Source of the DNA: Bin87 sp963692995
GTDB lineage: Bacteria; Chloroflexota; Dehalococcoidia; Lucifugimonadales; UBA3495
Length of the DNA stretch: 64,000 nt
Direction of reading: 5' to 3'
NCBI GenBank assembly: GCA_963692995.1
Contig: OY843611.1
Coordinates: 620,001 to 684,000 of the forward strand
Under the pieces are notes generated by a model that worked only from the letters and a program-made list of their open reading frames with translations, did not search any database and was not told the origin of the DNA. Position 1 is the first letter of the stretch; the number at the start of each line of letters is the position of its first letter. The translations under genes were made by a program, and so were the position numbers. Positions 44,320-52,755 of this stretch are shown in pieces.

Positions 44320-45459
44320 CTACAGGAAGGGAACCTTCTCGAAGACGCCGCGGTTGATGGGGTTGGAGTCCAGGCTCATCCAGTCTTCCAGGATGGTGGC
44401 GTAAACCTGGCGGAAGTCCAGGTTGGACTTGAGGTTGCCGCCTTCTTCCTGATCGGCCGGAGCCAGGGACGGGTACGCGCCGTAAATACCGCCCTTGACG
44501 TGTTCGCCAACAGCGAAGGCCACGGAGCCGGCGCCGTGGTCGGTGCCGGAACCGTTGTCGCCGACGCGGCGGCCGAACTCGGAGAACATGAACAGCACGA
44601 CGTTGTCGCTGGCGTCATGGTCCCGCAGGTCGGAGATGAAGGTGTCAACGTTGGCCGACACGTCGGTCCACAGGCGGGCGTGGTCGGTGGCCTGGTTGGC
44701 GTGGGTGTCGAAGCCGTTGTAGGGGCTGGTGGTGAAGAGCACGCGGGTACCCAGGTCAGCCAGGTGGGTCTGGGCGATGTTCTTCATGTACTGGCCGACG
44801 GTGCTGCTGGAGTACTCCACGTTGGAGGTGTACTTCGGCGGCGCGGTGGCCAGGATGTCGGCGCCGATGCGGGCGTAGGTGCCGGTGGAGCGCAGGTAGT
44901 CGCTCACGAAGCCCTGGCCCACGGTGGGCGCGTAGATCTTGCTGAACAGGTCCAGCGCTTCGGCGCGTTGGTCGTCGCCCTCGATGCCGGTGAGCAGGCC
45001 ATAGGTCTCCAGGTTGCCGACGGAGGCAACGGGGACGCCTTCCTTGGCCAGCGCACGAGGCAGGCCGCGGCCGAAGTTCACGCCGGTGATGCCCTGGCCC
45101 TCGTTGTTGGGGTCCAGTTCCTTGATGACCTGGCCCAGCCAGCCTTCGGTGCCGATGGTGTCCGGCTCGCAGGTGTGCCAGATGTCCATGCTGCGGAAGT
45201 GGCTGTAGGAGGGGTTGGCGTAGCCGATGCCCAGGAAGATGGCCATCTTGCCCTCATCCCAGTACTTCTTCAGCGGGCCCATGGTGGGGTGCAGGCCGAT
45301 TTCGCCGTTCAGGTCGAGGATTGCCTCGGCGGGTACGCCCAAGTTGGGTCGGAAATCCCGATAGTGGCCGTCATTGTAAGGAATGACAGTGTTCAGGCCG
45401 TCGTTCCCGCCGGAGAGGGAAAGAACCACCAGAACGTTGTCTTTGCTGGTAGAGACCAT
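44320..45459 (-). CDS. DUF1501-family protein
   Basis: 379 residues. Starts LVVLSLSGGNDGLNTVIPY, and has IFLGIGYANPSYSHFRSMDI, LFTTSPYNGFDTHANQATDH, VLFMFSEFGRRVGDNGSGTD and HGAGSVAFAVGEHV, the DUF1501 pattern (alkaline-phosphatase/sulfatase-like fold). Many relatives carry a Tat signal; this one begins directly with the domain. The ATG at 45459 has GGAGG upstream. Paired with DUF1800 next door, as in many bacterial genomes; the pair is thought to act together, substrate unknown. Confidence 0.85.
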   Translation of the reverse strand: MVSTSKDNVLVVLSLSGGNDGLNTVIPYNDGHYRDFRPNLGVPAEAILDLNGEIGLHPTMGPLKKYWDEGKMAIFLGIGYANPSYSHFRSMDIWHTCEPDTIGTEGWLGQVIKELDPNNEGQGITGVNFGRGLPRALAKEGVPVASVGNLETYGLLTGIEGDDQRAEALDLFSKIYAPTVGQGFVSDYLRSTGTYARIGADILATAPPKYTSNVEYSSSTVGQYMKNIAQTHLADLGTRVLFTTSPYNGFDTHANQATDHARLWTDVSANVDTFISDLRDHDASDNVVLFMFSEFGRRVGDNGSGTDHGAGSVAFAVGEHVKGGIYGAYPSLAPADQEEGGNLKSNLDFRQVYATILEDWMSLDSNPINRGVFEKVPFL

Positions 45460-45575
45460 TTGATAGTCCTCCATTACGTTTGCTGACTGGTAGCGGTAGT
45501 ATTTGGCCGAGCCATCGCCGGGTTTGTTTCATATCAGCCCGGGGCGGCCGGCCGGTTGTGTTCGGTGGTTTGGAA

Positions 45576-47000
45576 TTACTCGAACTGGAACTCCGAGGTG
45601 GAGGCGATGATCTGGAACATCTCGCCGGAGCGACGGGTGAACTCGGCGCGCTCGGCGTCGCTGGCGTGGGTCAGGTCGCCGCCGCGACCGGCGTGGTTAA
45701 TCAGCTGATCGCGGGTGTCCTCGGTCAGGTTGAGGCAGCCCACCAGGTCGGCGCAGGTGTCCACGAACTGCTCGGGGGAAAGGCGGTCGCCCTGGGCCAT
45801 CAGCTTGGAGATCATGCTCTGGACGCCGGGCAGGTCGGTGCGGCCCAGATAGTCGGCGGCGAAGTTGATGCGCTCGACCAGGGTGCCGGAGTCGATCCAC
45901 TCGTGGCCGGTGTGCCAGCCTTCAACCGTGGGCGGGTTCATCAGGTCCATGCCCATGTACTTGGGCTCCTGGCTCAGTTCGAACATGCCGGGCTTGATTT
46001 CGTCGCGGTGGTCGCCGACCATGCGCAGGGTGCCGGCCACCATCTCGGCCGGGTTCTTCACCTTGGCGTAGCGGGCGTTCTTGAAAGCGTCGGAGTTGAA
46101 CAGCGTGCGCAGCATCTCGGTGATGTTGTAACCGCTGTCAAAGTAGGTCTGCTCCAGCGCAACGAGTAGGCCCTCGTCCTTGGGCGGAGTCTGCCGCCAG
46201 CTGGGGACGGGAACCTCGTCGGCGACGAAGAAGTTGTACATGTGCCGGGAGATGAACCGGGCGGTAGCCGGCTGATCCGCAATGATGTCCAGGATGTCGT
46301 TGCCGTTCCAGTTGCCCGTGTGACCCAGGAACGTTTTCTCGGAGTCGTCGTGGTCGGCGGGGTCGAACCGGAACTCCCAAGGGCTGCGCCCGTAGGGGAA
46401 GGGCGGGTACGGCGGGGCGATGTTCCAGCCGGTGAACGCGCGGGCGGTGGCCTTTACGTCGTCCTCGGAGTAGTTGAACTCTTCGTTCATGCCGACGCCC
46501 ATGGAGAACAGTTCCAGCAGCTCGCGGCCGTAGTTCTCGTTGATGGCCGTTTTGTGGCTCTCGCAGTTGTCCAGGTAATAGACCATGCCCGGGCTGGTGG
46601 AGAGGTTCATCAGCAGTTCCCGGAAGTTGCCCATTCCGTTGTCCCGGAACATCTGGACCATCCGGCCCATTTCTTCGCCGGAGTCGATCTTGGAGTGGCC
46701 GGCGCAGAAGATCATGTGCCAGAACAGCGCCATTTTCTCCTTGAGCTGGTACTCGGTGTTGACCATGCGATACATCCAGTTCTGGATGTTAATTTCGATG
46801 GCTCCAGGGTGGTTATAGGTGGGATGGTAGCGCAGCATCAGGTCGTCTTCGACGCCGGAAGTAGCGCCCGGATTCAGCAGCTTTTCCACCACGGTGTCGT
46901 AGCCTTGCGCAGCGGCGGCTTCGATCTCGTCGCGGCTGGCGTTGAAGCCGGCGCGGCGGAGAAGATGAGCCATCAGTGCGATGTCGTTGCTTCCTGCCAT
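45576..47000 (-). CDS. DUF1800-family protein
   Basis: 474 residues. MAGSNDIALMAHLLRRAGFN is the typical start, followed by KMALFWHMIFCAGHSKIDSG, FRELLMNLSTSPGMVYYLDN, GRELLELFSMGVG, DDVKATARAFTGWNIAPPYP, and FFVADEVPVPSW. Family members are large helical proteins of unknown activity that occur beside DUF1501, as here, 116 bp upstream of it in transcription order. The ATG at 47000 has AGGAGG just before it. No signal peptide seen. Confidence 0.86.
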   Translation of the reverse strand: MAGSNDIALMAHLLRRAGFNASRDEIEAAAAQGYDTVVEKLLNPGATSGVEDDLMLRYHPTYNHPGAIEINIQNWMYRMVNTEYQLKEKMALFWHMIFCAGHSKIDSGEEMGRMVQMFRDNGMGNFRELLMNLSTSPGMVYYLDNCESHKTAINENYGRELLELFSMGVGMNEEFNYSEDDVKATARAFTGWNIAPPYPPFPYGRSPWEFRFDPADHDDSEKTFLGHTGNWNGNDILDIIADQPATARFISRHMYNFFVADEVPVPSWRQTPPKDEGLLVALEQTYFDSGYNITEMLRTLFNSDAFKNARYAKVKNPAEMVAGTLRMVGDHRDEIKPGMFELSQEPKYMGMDLMNPPTVEGWHTGHEWIDSGTLVERINFAADYLGRTDLPGVQSMISKLMAQGDRLSPEQFVDTCADLVGCLNLTEDTRDQLINHAGRGGDLTHASDAERAEFTRRSGEMFQIIASTSEFQFE

Positions 47001-47216
47001 TGTTTCCTCCTTTGTGTACCGTTCGGATATTCGTCCCGACGGGCTGATTTTAATGGTCAGAATATACCGCAAAGTCTCTGGAATCCGCAATAAGTCGAGG
47101 TCAAAACCGTCGCCTGAGTTACGGAACGATTATCAGTTTATAATCGTATCGCCGGAAGTATGCAGTGTCAATACGGATACGTTGCGGCGGACCACGATAA
47201 ATCGCCCCGATGCAAG

Positions 47217-47954
47217 TCAGCCCAGTTGAAACCGTTTGAACACCTCAGCGTACTCCACGCCGATGCGTGTCCCGTCGCGGCGGCGCCATTCTTTCAGGTA
47301 ACGTTCCGCCGCTTCCGGGCTCACCTGGCTGTGGTGGGCCCGCAGCGCCGCCACCGCCGTTTCGATGTGGTTGGTTACGTCGATGACGTGATCCGGCTCG
47401 GTACGGCCCATCACCCAAACTTCCCGCACCTTGTGCGGCTCCAAACCTTCTTCGGTCAGCAGTTCGGGGAAGGTCATGCGGTCTCGGGCCGCCGGGTACA
47501 CCGCGCCCATGGCGGCGTCCCCCGACGCGAAGTGATCCGGGTGATCAATGTACCCGTTGCCGTCCAGGTTGCGCGCCGGGTTCATGCAGATGAGAACGTC
47601 CGGACGGTGCGCGCGGATGGCGCGGGATATGTCCCGGCGCAACCCCAGCGTGGATTCCAGATATGCGTCGGGATAGCCCAGGAAAAACACTCGGGACAGA
47701 CCCAGGACGCGGGCCGCTTCGCGCTGTTCTTCCTCACGCATCTGGACCAACGCCGCCCCGGTCATATCCGGGTCGTCGCTGCCCTTGCTGCCGTCGGTGC
47801 AGATGACGTACGCCACGTCCCAGCCCGCGGCGCACAGGCGGGCCACCGTACCCGCGCAGCCCCATTCGGCGTCGTCGGCGTGAGCCACCACCACCATAGC
47901 GCGGCTGAAATCATCAGCGCGGCTGAAATCATCGTTGTTGAGTTCACTCGCCAA
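47217..47954 (-). CDS. PIG-L-family deacetylase
   Basis: 245 residues. Zinc site motifs: MVVVAHADDAEWGCAG, VAYVICTDGSKGSDD and YIDHPDHFASGDAA. PIG-L enzymes deacetylate N-acetylglucosamine-type substrates such as GlcNAc-inositol or mycothiol-type precursors. The HPDD of most members reads HADD here. The TTG at 47954 follows GGAGG by 10 bp and is the best start; the N-terminal part contains an in-frame 15-bp duplication (DDFSRADDFSRA), itself next to repeat-derived DNA. An internal start at the Met of AMVVVAH is possible. Confidence 0.8.
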   Translation of the reverse strand: MASELNNDDFSRADDFSRAMVVVAHADDAEWGCAGTVARLCAAGWDVAYVICTDGSKGSDDPDMTGAALVQMREEEQREAARVLGLSRVFFLGYPDAYLESTLGLRRDISRAIRAHRPDVLICMNPARNLDGNGYIDHPDHFASGDAAMGAVYPAARDRMTFPELLTEEGLEPHKVREVWVMGRTEPDHVIDVTNHIETAVAALRAHHSQVSPEAAERYLKEWRRRDGTRIGVEYAEVFKRFQLG

Positions 47955-48063
47955 ATCGATGCTACCTCCAATGGTAAATTCGCCATTTCCGCTGGTAAAT
48001 TCGCCATTCCCGCGCCAGCCGGAATGACGGTAGTTAAACTGCTGATGTGGGATAGTCTTATGG

Positions 48064-49332
48064 TCAGGCCGGTGAAGCTGCGGACCCGGTCGCGCCGGCC
48101 GTGCGGTTTCGGGTGATCCAGTGGAGCGCGAATCCCAGAGCAGCGCCGACCAGCGCCATTCCCGATGCCATGGCGAAAGACCATTGCAGTGTGCCGGTAG
48201 CGTCGGCAATCGGCCGGGAAATCGCCGGCGAGAGGGTGCTGCCGATCCCGGCTCCCATGCCCATCAATCCAAAGGCTGCCGGAGCCATGAACACGGGCAC
48301 GAAGTCGCCGGCCGCCGCCGCGCAGATGGTGTAGGTGGAGCGCAGCGCAAACCCGGCCAGTACCGACGCTATGATCAAGAAGATCAGCTCCGGCATCAGC
48401 CAAAACAGGGCATGGCTGACCGCCTCAATCAGGAAGGTTACGCCGAAGGCCATGCCGCGTCCCACCCGGTCGGACAGCGCCCCGGATCCCACGCCGCTGC
48501 CGATGCTCAGGATGCCGATGGTCATAAACAGCGCCCCCACAATGGTCACGTCGATGCCATGCTCTGCTTCCAGATACGCGCCGTAGCCGGACGTGAGAAT
48601 GCCGTGGACGAACCCCGAACAGAACGCCATTCCGGTGATGAGCCACACGTAGGGGTTGGTGTACACCGGCACCGGCCAGCGCGCCGGCCGGCGACTTGCC
48701 GGCGCGCGCTGGGTCGAGACTTCGGCATTGGGAGCCTCGCGAATAAAGCCGACGCACACTAGGCCAATCAGGACGCTGGCGGCGGCCAGCGCGTACCAGG
48801 TGTAACGCCACGCCTCGTCGCCGAAAACGCCGGTCAGCGGCGGCACGATGATGCCGGTAAAGATAATCGCCAGGCTCCCGCCCGACGCGGCAATGCCGGC
48901 GGCCATCCCCCGGTCGTTCACCCGGAACCACGGCGCGAGCATTCCCATCATGGGCGTCAGCGCCGCCCCGGACGACGCGCCGACGATCACCATGGCGACT
49001 AGGGCGACCCCGTAATTCGGCGACCAACCCAGCAATCCCATGGACAGGGCCTGGGCAAATATGCTGGCAATTACCATCCACCGTCCGCCGTACCGCGTCG
49101 CGGCGGCTCCCGACAGCAAGCCCGACACGACCCGGGAAACGGACAGCGCCACTACCAGAACGAAGACTGTGGTGTAGGACAGCTCGAAGCTGTTCTTCAT
49201 CCCCGGTATCGTTAGCGCCTGGACGTACAGAGAAAAGCTGGTAATCAGGTTGACTGCCAGCGTCGCGGCCAGGATCACGGCAGCATAGGTGCTCGCCCAC
49301 CGGGGAATCAAGGCGGCGGGAAGAAATGCCAT
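48064..49332 (-). CDS. Major facilitator superfamily transporter
   Basis: 422 residues, about 12 hydrophobic helices. RYGGRWMVIASIFAQALS follows the second helix, where the MFS motif A is expected; VIVGASSGAALTPMMGML and GGSLAIIFTGIIVPPLTG are helices 4-6; GSGALSDRVGRGMAFGV is the motif-A repeat in the second half. Resembles the OFA/monocarboxylate porter group. Substrate unknown. An in-frame GTG at 49362 would add ten residues; the ATG at 49332 is preferred. Its stop lies 110 bp before the PIG-L start. Confidence 0.85.
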   Translation of the reverse strand: MAFLPAALIPRWASTYAAVILAATLAVNLITSFSLYVQALTIPGMKNSFELSYTTVFVLVVALSVSRVVSGLLSGAAATRYGGRWMVIASIFAQALSMGLLGWSPNYGVALVAMVIVGASSGAALTPMMGMLAPWFRVNDRGMAAGIAASGGSLAIIFTGIIVPPLTGVFGDEAWRYTWYALAAASVLIGLVCVGFIREAPNAEVSTQRAPASRRPARWPVPVYTNPYVWLITGMAFCSGFVHGILTSGYGAYLEAEHGIDVTIVGALFMTIGILSIGSGVGSGALSDRVGRGMAFGVTFLIEAVSHALFWLMPELIFLIIASVLAGFALRSTYTICAAAAGDFVPVFMAPAAFGLMGMGAGIGSTLSPAISRPIADATGTLQWSFAMASGMALVGAALGFALHWITRNRTAGATGSAASPA

Positions 49333-49559
49333 GAGGGCTGGCAGAGAAAGCGGAACAGGCACATAAAAGGGAAAGCGACCGCAACATCATATCACAACGC
49401 CGCACCTTGCCATCGTCAGGTCACAGGTCAGTCGTATCAGCCTCACAACCGGCGCTTCGGCTTGCGCCGGAATTACGGGTACGATGCGATTGCTCTGTCG
49501 TCACGGCGCCGACGCTACCTGATACAATACCGGCACGCAACCCCGTGAGATGTCCGGTC

Positions 49560-49697
49560 ATGACTGCCGCGCTGCCACAAACCAAACCCGCCCCACCGGA
49601 TGCTGATACCGATGGCTCGGCCACTGCCGAGCCGGAAGTAAGGTTGCATCTATATTCCCCGGGCCGGGTTCGGCCAGTCGCCGGACCGCCCCGATAA
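49560..49697 (+). CDS. Possible small Pro-rich ORF
   Basis: 45 codons from ATG at 49560, ending TAA 2 bp before the TTG of the next gene. Pro/Ala-rich, as is the N-terminus of that gene, so the two may once have been one frame, or this may not be expressed. No strong Shine-Dalgarno. The preceding 49365-49559 stretch shows no other gene. Confidence 0.2.
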   Translation: MTAALPQTKPAPPDADTDGSATAEPEVRLHLYSPGRVRPVAGPPR

Positions 49698-49699
49698 CT

Positions 49700-50221
49700 T
49701 TGGCTGAACCGCCTGACTTGCCGATGATGCGGCAACCGACCCAGGAAACCCAACAACCGAGTCCGCCGCCCGTACCACCGGAAGCGCTCAAGCCCTGGTA
49801 TTATCAGGGCTGGTTTCTCGTGCCCACCTTCGTCTGGTGGCCGTGCAGCGCGATCCTGTTCATTCGGTCGCCGTGGCACGACGGCGTGGTCAGTGGTGCG
49901 CTGTCGTGGGCCTGGATCATCGTCGGCGGCGGGTGGATATTCCTGCGAATGCAGTTCCGCGTGCAAAACGGGCAACCGCTGTTTGACCCCACGATGCTGG
50001 CTTTAGCGGCGCCGGGCATATTCTTGACAATACTCACGCAGTCGCTGTGGCTGCTCCGCGACCGGCCGCGCATCCGGCGGATCCGCGACGCCGGCGGCTT
50101 TGCGGCCTATGCTGACGCGGATGCTTCGGCGCCGGATTCCGGCGAAAGCCGGAATGTCGAGGAACGTCGGCGACGACGCGCCAAGCGGGGCAGCGTCCGC
50201 AGCCGGCGTCGGCGACGCTAA
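49700..50221 (+). CDS. Small membrane protein, two or more helices
   Basis: 173 residues from a TTG start; an ATG a few codons in (MMRQPTQ) is an alternative. After a Pro-rich cytoplasmic start come helices WFLVPTFVWWPCSAILFI and GALSWAWIIVGGGWIFL, and a third LALAAPGIFLTILTQSLWLL, then a basic Arg-rich tail. The tail codes through a copy of a palindromic element (CCGGATTCCGGCGAAAGCCG), so the last ~40 residues may be repeat-derived and not functional. Overlaps the surE stop by 4 bp. Function not recognised. Confidence 0.55.
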   Translation: MAEPPDLPMMRQPTQETQQPSPPPVPPEALKPWYYQGWFLVPTFVWWPCSAILFIRSPWHDGVVSGALSWAWIIVGGGWIFLRMQFRVQNGQPLFDPTMLALAAPGIFLTILTQSLWLLRDRPRIRRIRDAGGFAAYADADASAPDSGESRNVEERRRRRAKRGSVRSRRRRR

Positions 50222-51102
50222 CCGGTATTTCGGTTCTCGCCAATGCCCAATCCATCCACCAGGCCGCGCACCATTTCCATCCGGTCGTCGGTGGTGGAGA
50301 AGGCCATTCCCATGGGCGTAATGCCGATGTAGTTGGCCTTGCTGGCGGCAATGTCGCTGTCGTCGCCGCCGGCCAGCACCGGGCGGTTGCGGGAAATCCA
50401 GTAGCGGCGGTGGCCGAAGGAGTCCTCGGAGCGCACCGATTCCCCGTAGGCCCGCCCGCCCAGGCGGGTGACCTGCACTCCGGCGATGCGTTCGGCCGGC
50501 TCGTTGGGCACGTTGACGTTGAGGAAGTAGGGCGGAGAGACCCGGGGCGCGTCGGCCAGGCGTCGGGCCAGGCGCGCCAGCACTTCGGCGGGCAATCGAT
50601 AGCGGGGCGACTGCACCGAACCCACGGAGATGGCGATGGTGGGATAGCCGCGCACCCACCCCTGTACCGCCGCGCCCACGGTTCCCGACACAATTACGTC
50701 CCAACCCAGATTGGAGCCGCGGTTGATGCCGCTGACCACCAGGTCGGGCTTGGGCATGACCAGCTGCTCTAAAGCCAGGATGCACGAATCGGCGGGAGTG
50801 CCCTGAACTGCCCAGGCGCTGATGGGGTTGGTCAACTCGGGAGCGCTATTTTGCGCCGGCTCGAAAACCGCGTCGGCGCTGCGGGGCAGGGTATCGTCGC
50901 CCGGAGCGAACTGCATCAGGTACTGGTCCGCCGGCACCTGGTGGACAAAGAGCGGCGCGTGCAGCGTCATCGAGGCGCCTACGCCCGACTGTTCCCGGTC
51001 CGGCGCGACTACCGCCACCTCGCCCACTTCGGCCAGGCGGCGCGCCGCCGCCCACAGGCCGGGAGCATGAATACCGTCATCGTTGGTCAGCAGTATTTTC
51101 AC
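50218..51102 (-). CDS. surE: 5'/3'-nucleotidase SurE
   Basis: 294 residues, slightly longer than usual. MKILLTNDDGIHAPGLWAAA contains the metal-binding NDDG, then APDREQSGVGASMTLH, PADSCILALEQL, DLVVSGINRGSNLGWDV and SGTVGAAVQGW. SurE hydrolyses nucleoside monophosphates and short polyphosphates with a divalent metal. The extra length is in the last part before LGGRAYGESVR and in the C-terminal tail. Starts 13 nt after a poor Shine-Dalgarno (AGGAAACCC). Confidence 0.93.
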   Translation of the reverse strand: MKILLTNDDGIHAPGLWAAARRLAEVGEVAVVAPDREQSGVGASMTLHAPLFVHQVPADQYLMQFAPGDDTLPRSADAVFEPAQNSAPELTNPISAWAVQGTPADSCILALEQLVMPKPDLVVSGINRGSNLGWDVIVSGTVGAAVQGWVRGYPTIAISVGSVQSPRYRLPAEVLARLARRLADAPRVSPPYFLNVNVPNEPAERIAGVQVTRLGGRAYGESVRSEDSFGHRRYWISRNRPVLAGGDDSDIAASKANYIGITPMGMAFSTTDDRMEMVRGLVDGLGIGENRNTG

Positions 51103-51246
51103 AGGGTTTCCTAATTAAGTTGCCTGAAAGAGTATGTCCTACTCTAGCGGTTGCCGCCAGGGGAACCCGATGAAGAGCGCCCGTTCCGAACGCTGCTGCC
51201 ATTGCTGCGACGCGGGAGTGGGATCGGTCCCCAGAAGATCGGCAAG

Positions 51247-51729
51247 CTACTGCGGCTCTTCCGGCGATGGGGGAGGTTCGTCGAAAGGCGTTCCCGCTTG
51301 TTGAGCCGCTTCACGGCGCTCCAGCCACTGGCGAAGCTGCTCGTACATTTCGGCCCGGCCTTGGACTCGGCCTTGGGCCCGGCCTTCCGCCCGGTAGCGA
51401 TCAATCAAGGGCTTCACCCACTTGCTGCGCAAATAATCGAGCGTCGCCATGATGTATTGCAAAGCCTCCGCAATGATGATTACGGTTACTGCCGCTGCGC
51501 CCCCGCTGGGGAACACGTTCCGTAGTACGACGGCCAGCATATCGCCGGCGGCGACACTTGCCGCATCTCTCAGGTCATATCCGACCAGGAACGCCGTGAA
51601 AGCGATGGTGAGGATGCCGAAGGCTGCGAAGCAGGGACGTCCCCAACCGGATGGAACACTCCAAATCGCCTCTCTGGAATCGTTATCCGGTCGGCCTGGC
51701 GGCGTTGTGTCATTTTCGCAGTCGGCCAT
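51247..51729 (-). CDS. Membrane protein with C-terminal coiled coil
   Basis: 160 residues. Helices at about 32-50 (CFAAFGILTIAFTAFLVGYD) and 75-92 (SGGAAAVTVIIIAEALQYIM); then an Arg/Gly/Gln-rich stretch (GRAQGRVQGRAEMYEQLRQW) that forms a coiled coil and a Pro/Glu tail. The repeat RAQGRVQGRAE resembles the tail found on some Uma2/Rpn-type proteins. Not a recognised family. The 145 bp between it and surE hold nothing visible. Confidence 0.6.
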   Translation of the reverse strand: MADCENDTTPPGRPDNDSREAIWSVPSGWGRPCFAAFGILTIAFTAFLVGYDLRDAASVAAGDMLAVVLRNVFPSGGAAAVTVIIIAEALQYIMATLDYLRSKWVKPLIDRYRAEGRAQGRVQGRAEMYEQLRQWLERREAAQQAGTPFDEPPPSPEEPQ

Positions 51730-51846
51730 CCGGGTGACCGGCTACAGTATAACACGCACAATATGCGCCCGTTTCCGGTAGCGGATCCTCTAGCAGATCC
51801 TCGGGACGGGCGCACATTACAATCAGCGAGCGGCGACGGATGGCGA

Positions 51847-52725
51847 TCAGTGGTGCGCCAGCCCGATAGCGTGGAGCAGCGCGTGCTTCACCTCCACGGG
51901 CGCGATGCTGGAGCGGAAATCCGCCGAGGCGTACACGTCGCCGATGATGTCCACGCCGGCGGCGTTCAGGTCCTCGCTCAGCCTGGCGGTGGCATCGGCG
52001 ATGCGGTCCATAGTTAACGTCGTACCGGATAAGGCCTGCTCTACTGCCGGCGCTTTCACCGGACGCGGCGTCAGGCCGCCCACGGCCACCGACGCCGCCG
52101 TGCAGCGGTCGCCATCCATGGTGACCACCACTGCGCCGCCGACCACCGCGTAGAAACTGGCCGGGTGGGCCATCTTGGCGTACTCGGCCCGCTGGTTGGA
52201 GGCCAGCGTAGGTACGCTCACGGTGGTTATCAACTCGTTCTCGTCCAGGACGGTGGTGAAGGCATCCGCGATGAGATCGGCCACCGCAATGGTGCGACTG
52301 CCGGCCGGCCCCTGCGCCGAGACCGTTGCACCCAGCGCGGTGAGCACCGTGGCCCAGTCGGACGCCGGGTCGGCGTGGGCCAGGTTGCCGCCGATGGTGC
52401 CCCGGTTGCGCACTGCCGGGTCGCCGATGCCGCCGGCCGCCTCGGCCAGCAGGCCGTTGGCCCGCTGTACGTCGGCGGAATTGGCGATTTCAGCGTGGGT
52501 GGTCAGCGCGCCGATGTTGACGGTATCGCCGCTGACGTTGATGCCCCGCAGGTTGGCGATGCCCCCGATGTCGATGACCAATTCGGGTCGGGCCAGCCTG
52601 AACCGCATCAGCGGGATGAGGCTGTGCCCGCCGGCCAACACCCGGGCTTCCGGGTTGTCGGTCAGCAGCTGTATCGCTTCTGCTATTGAGCCGGCCTTTC
52701 GGTATTCAAACTCTGCTGCAAACAT
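51847..52725 (-). CDS. FAD-binding subunit of molybdenum hydroxylase (CoxM-like)
   Basis: 292 residues. FEYRKAGSIAEAIQLLTDNP, ARVLAGGHSLIPLMRFRLA (FAD-binding GGHSL loop), IGGIANLRGI, NRGTIGGNLAHADPASDWA (second FAD motif) and ALLHAIGLAHH are the medium-subunit pattern of the CO dehydrogenase/xanthine dehydrogenase family. It takes electrons from the 2Fe-2S subunit to FAD. Last gene of the S-L-M operon, 30 bp after the large subunit. Confidence 0.9.
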   Translation of the reverse strand: MFAAEFEYRKAGSIAEAIQLLTDNPEARVLAGGHSLIPLMRFRLARPELVIDIGGIANLRGINVSGDTVNIGALTTHAEIANSADVQRANGLLAEAAGGIGDPAVRNRGTIGGNLAHADPASDWATVLTALGATVSAQGPAGSRTIAVADLIADAFTTVLDENELITTVSVPTLASNQRAEYAKMAHPASFYAVVGGAVVVTMDGDRCTAASVAVGGLTPRPVKAPAVEQALSGTTLTMDRIADATARLSEDLNAAGVDIIGDVYASADFRSSIAPVEVKHALLHAIGLAHH

Positions 52726-52755
52726 TGCAATCAGTCCTCCTCAATCCGGCTCCGG

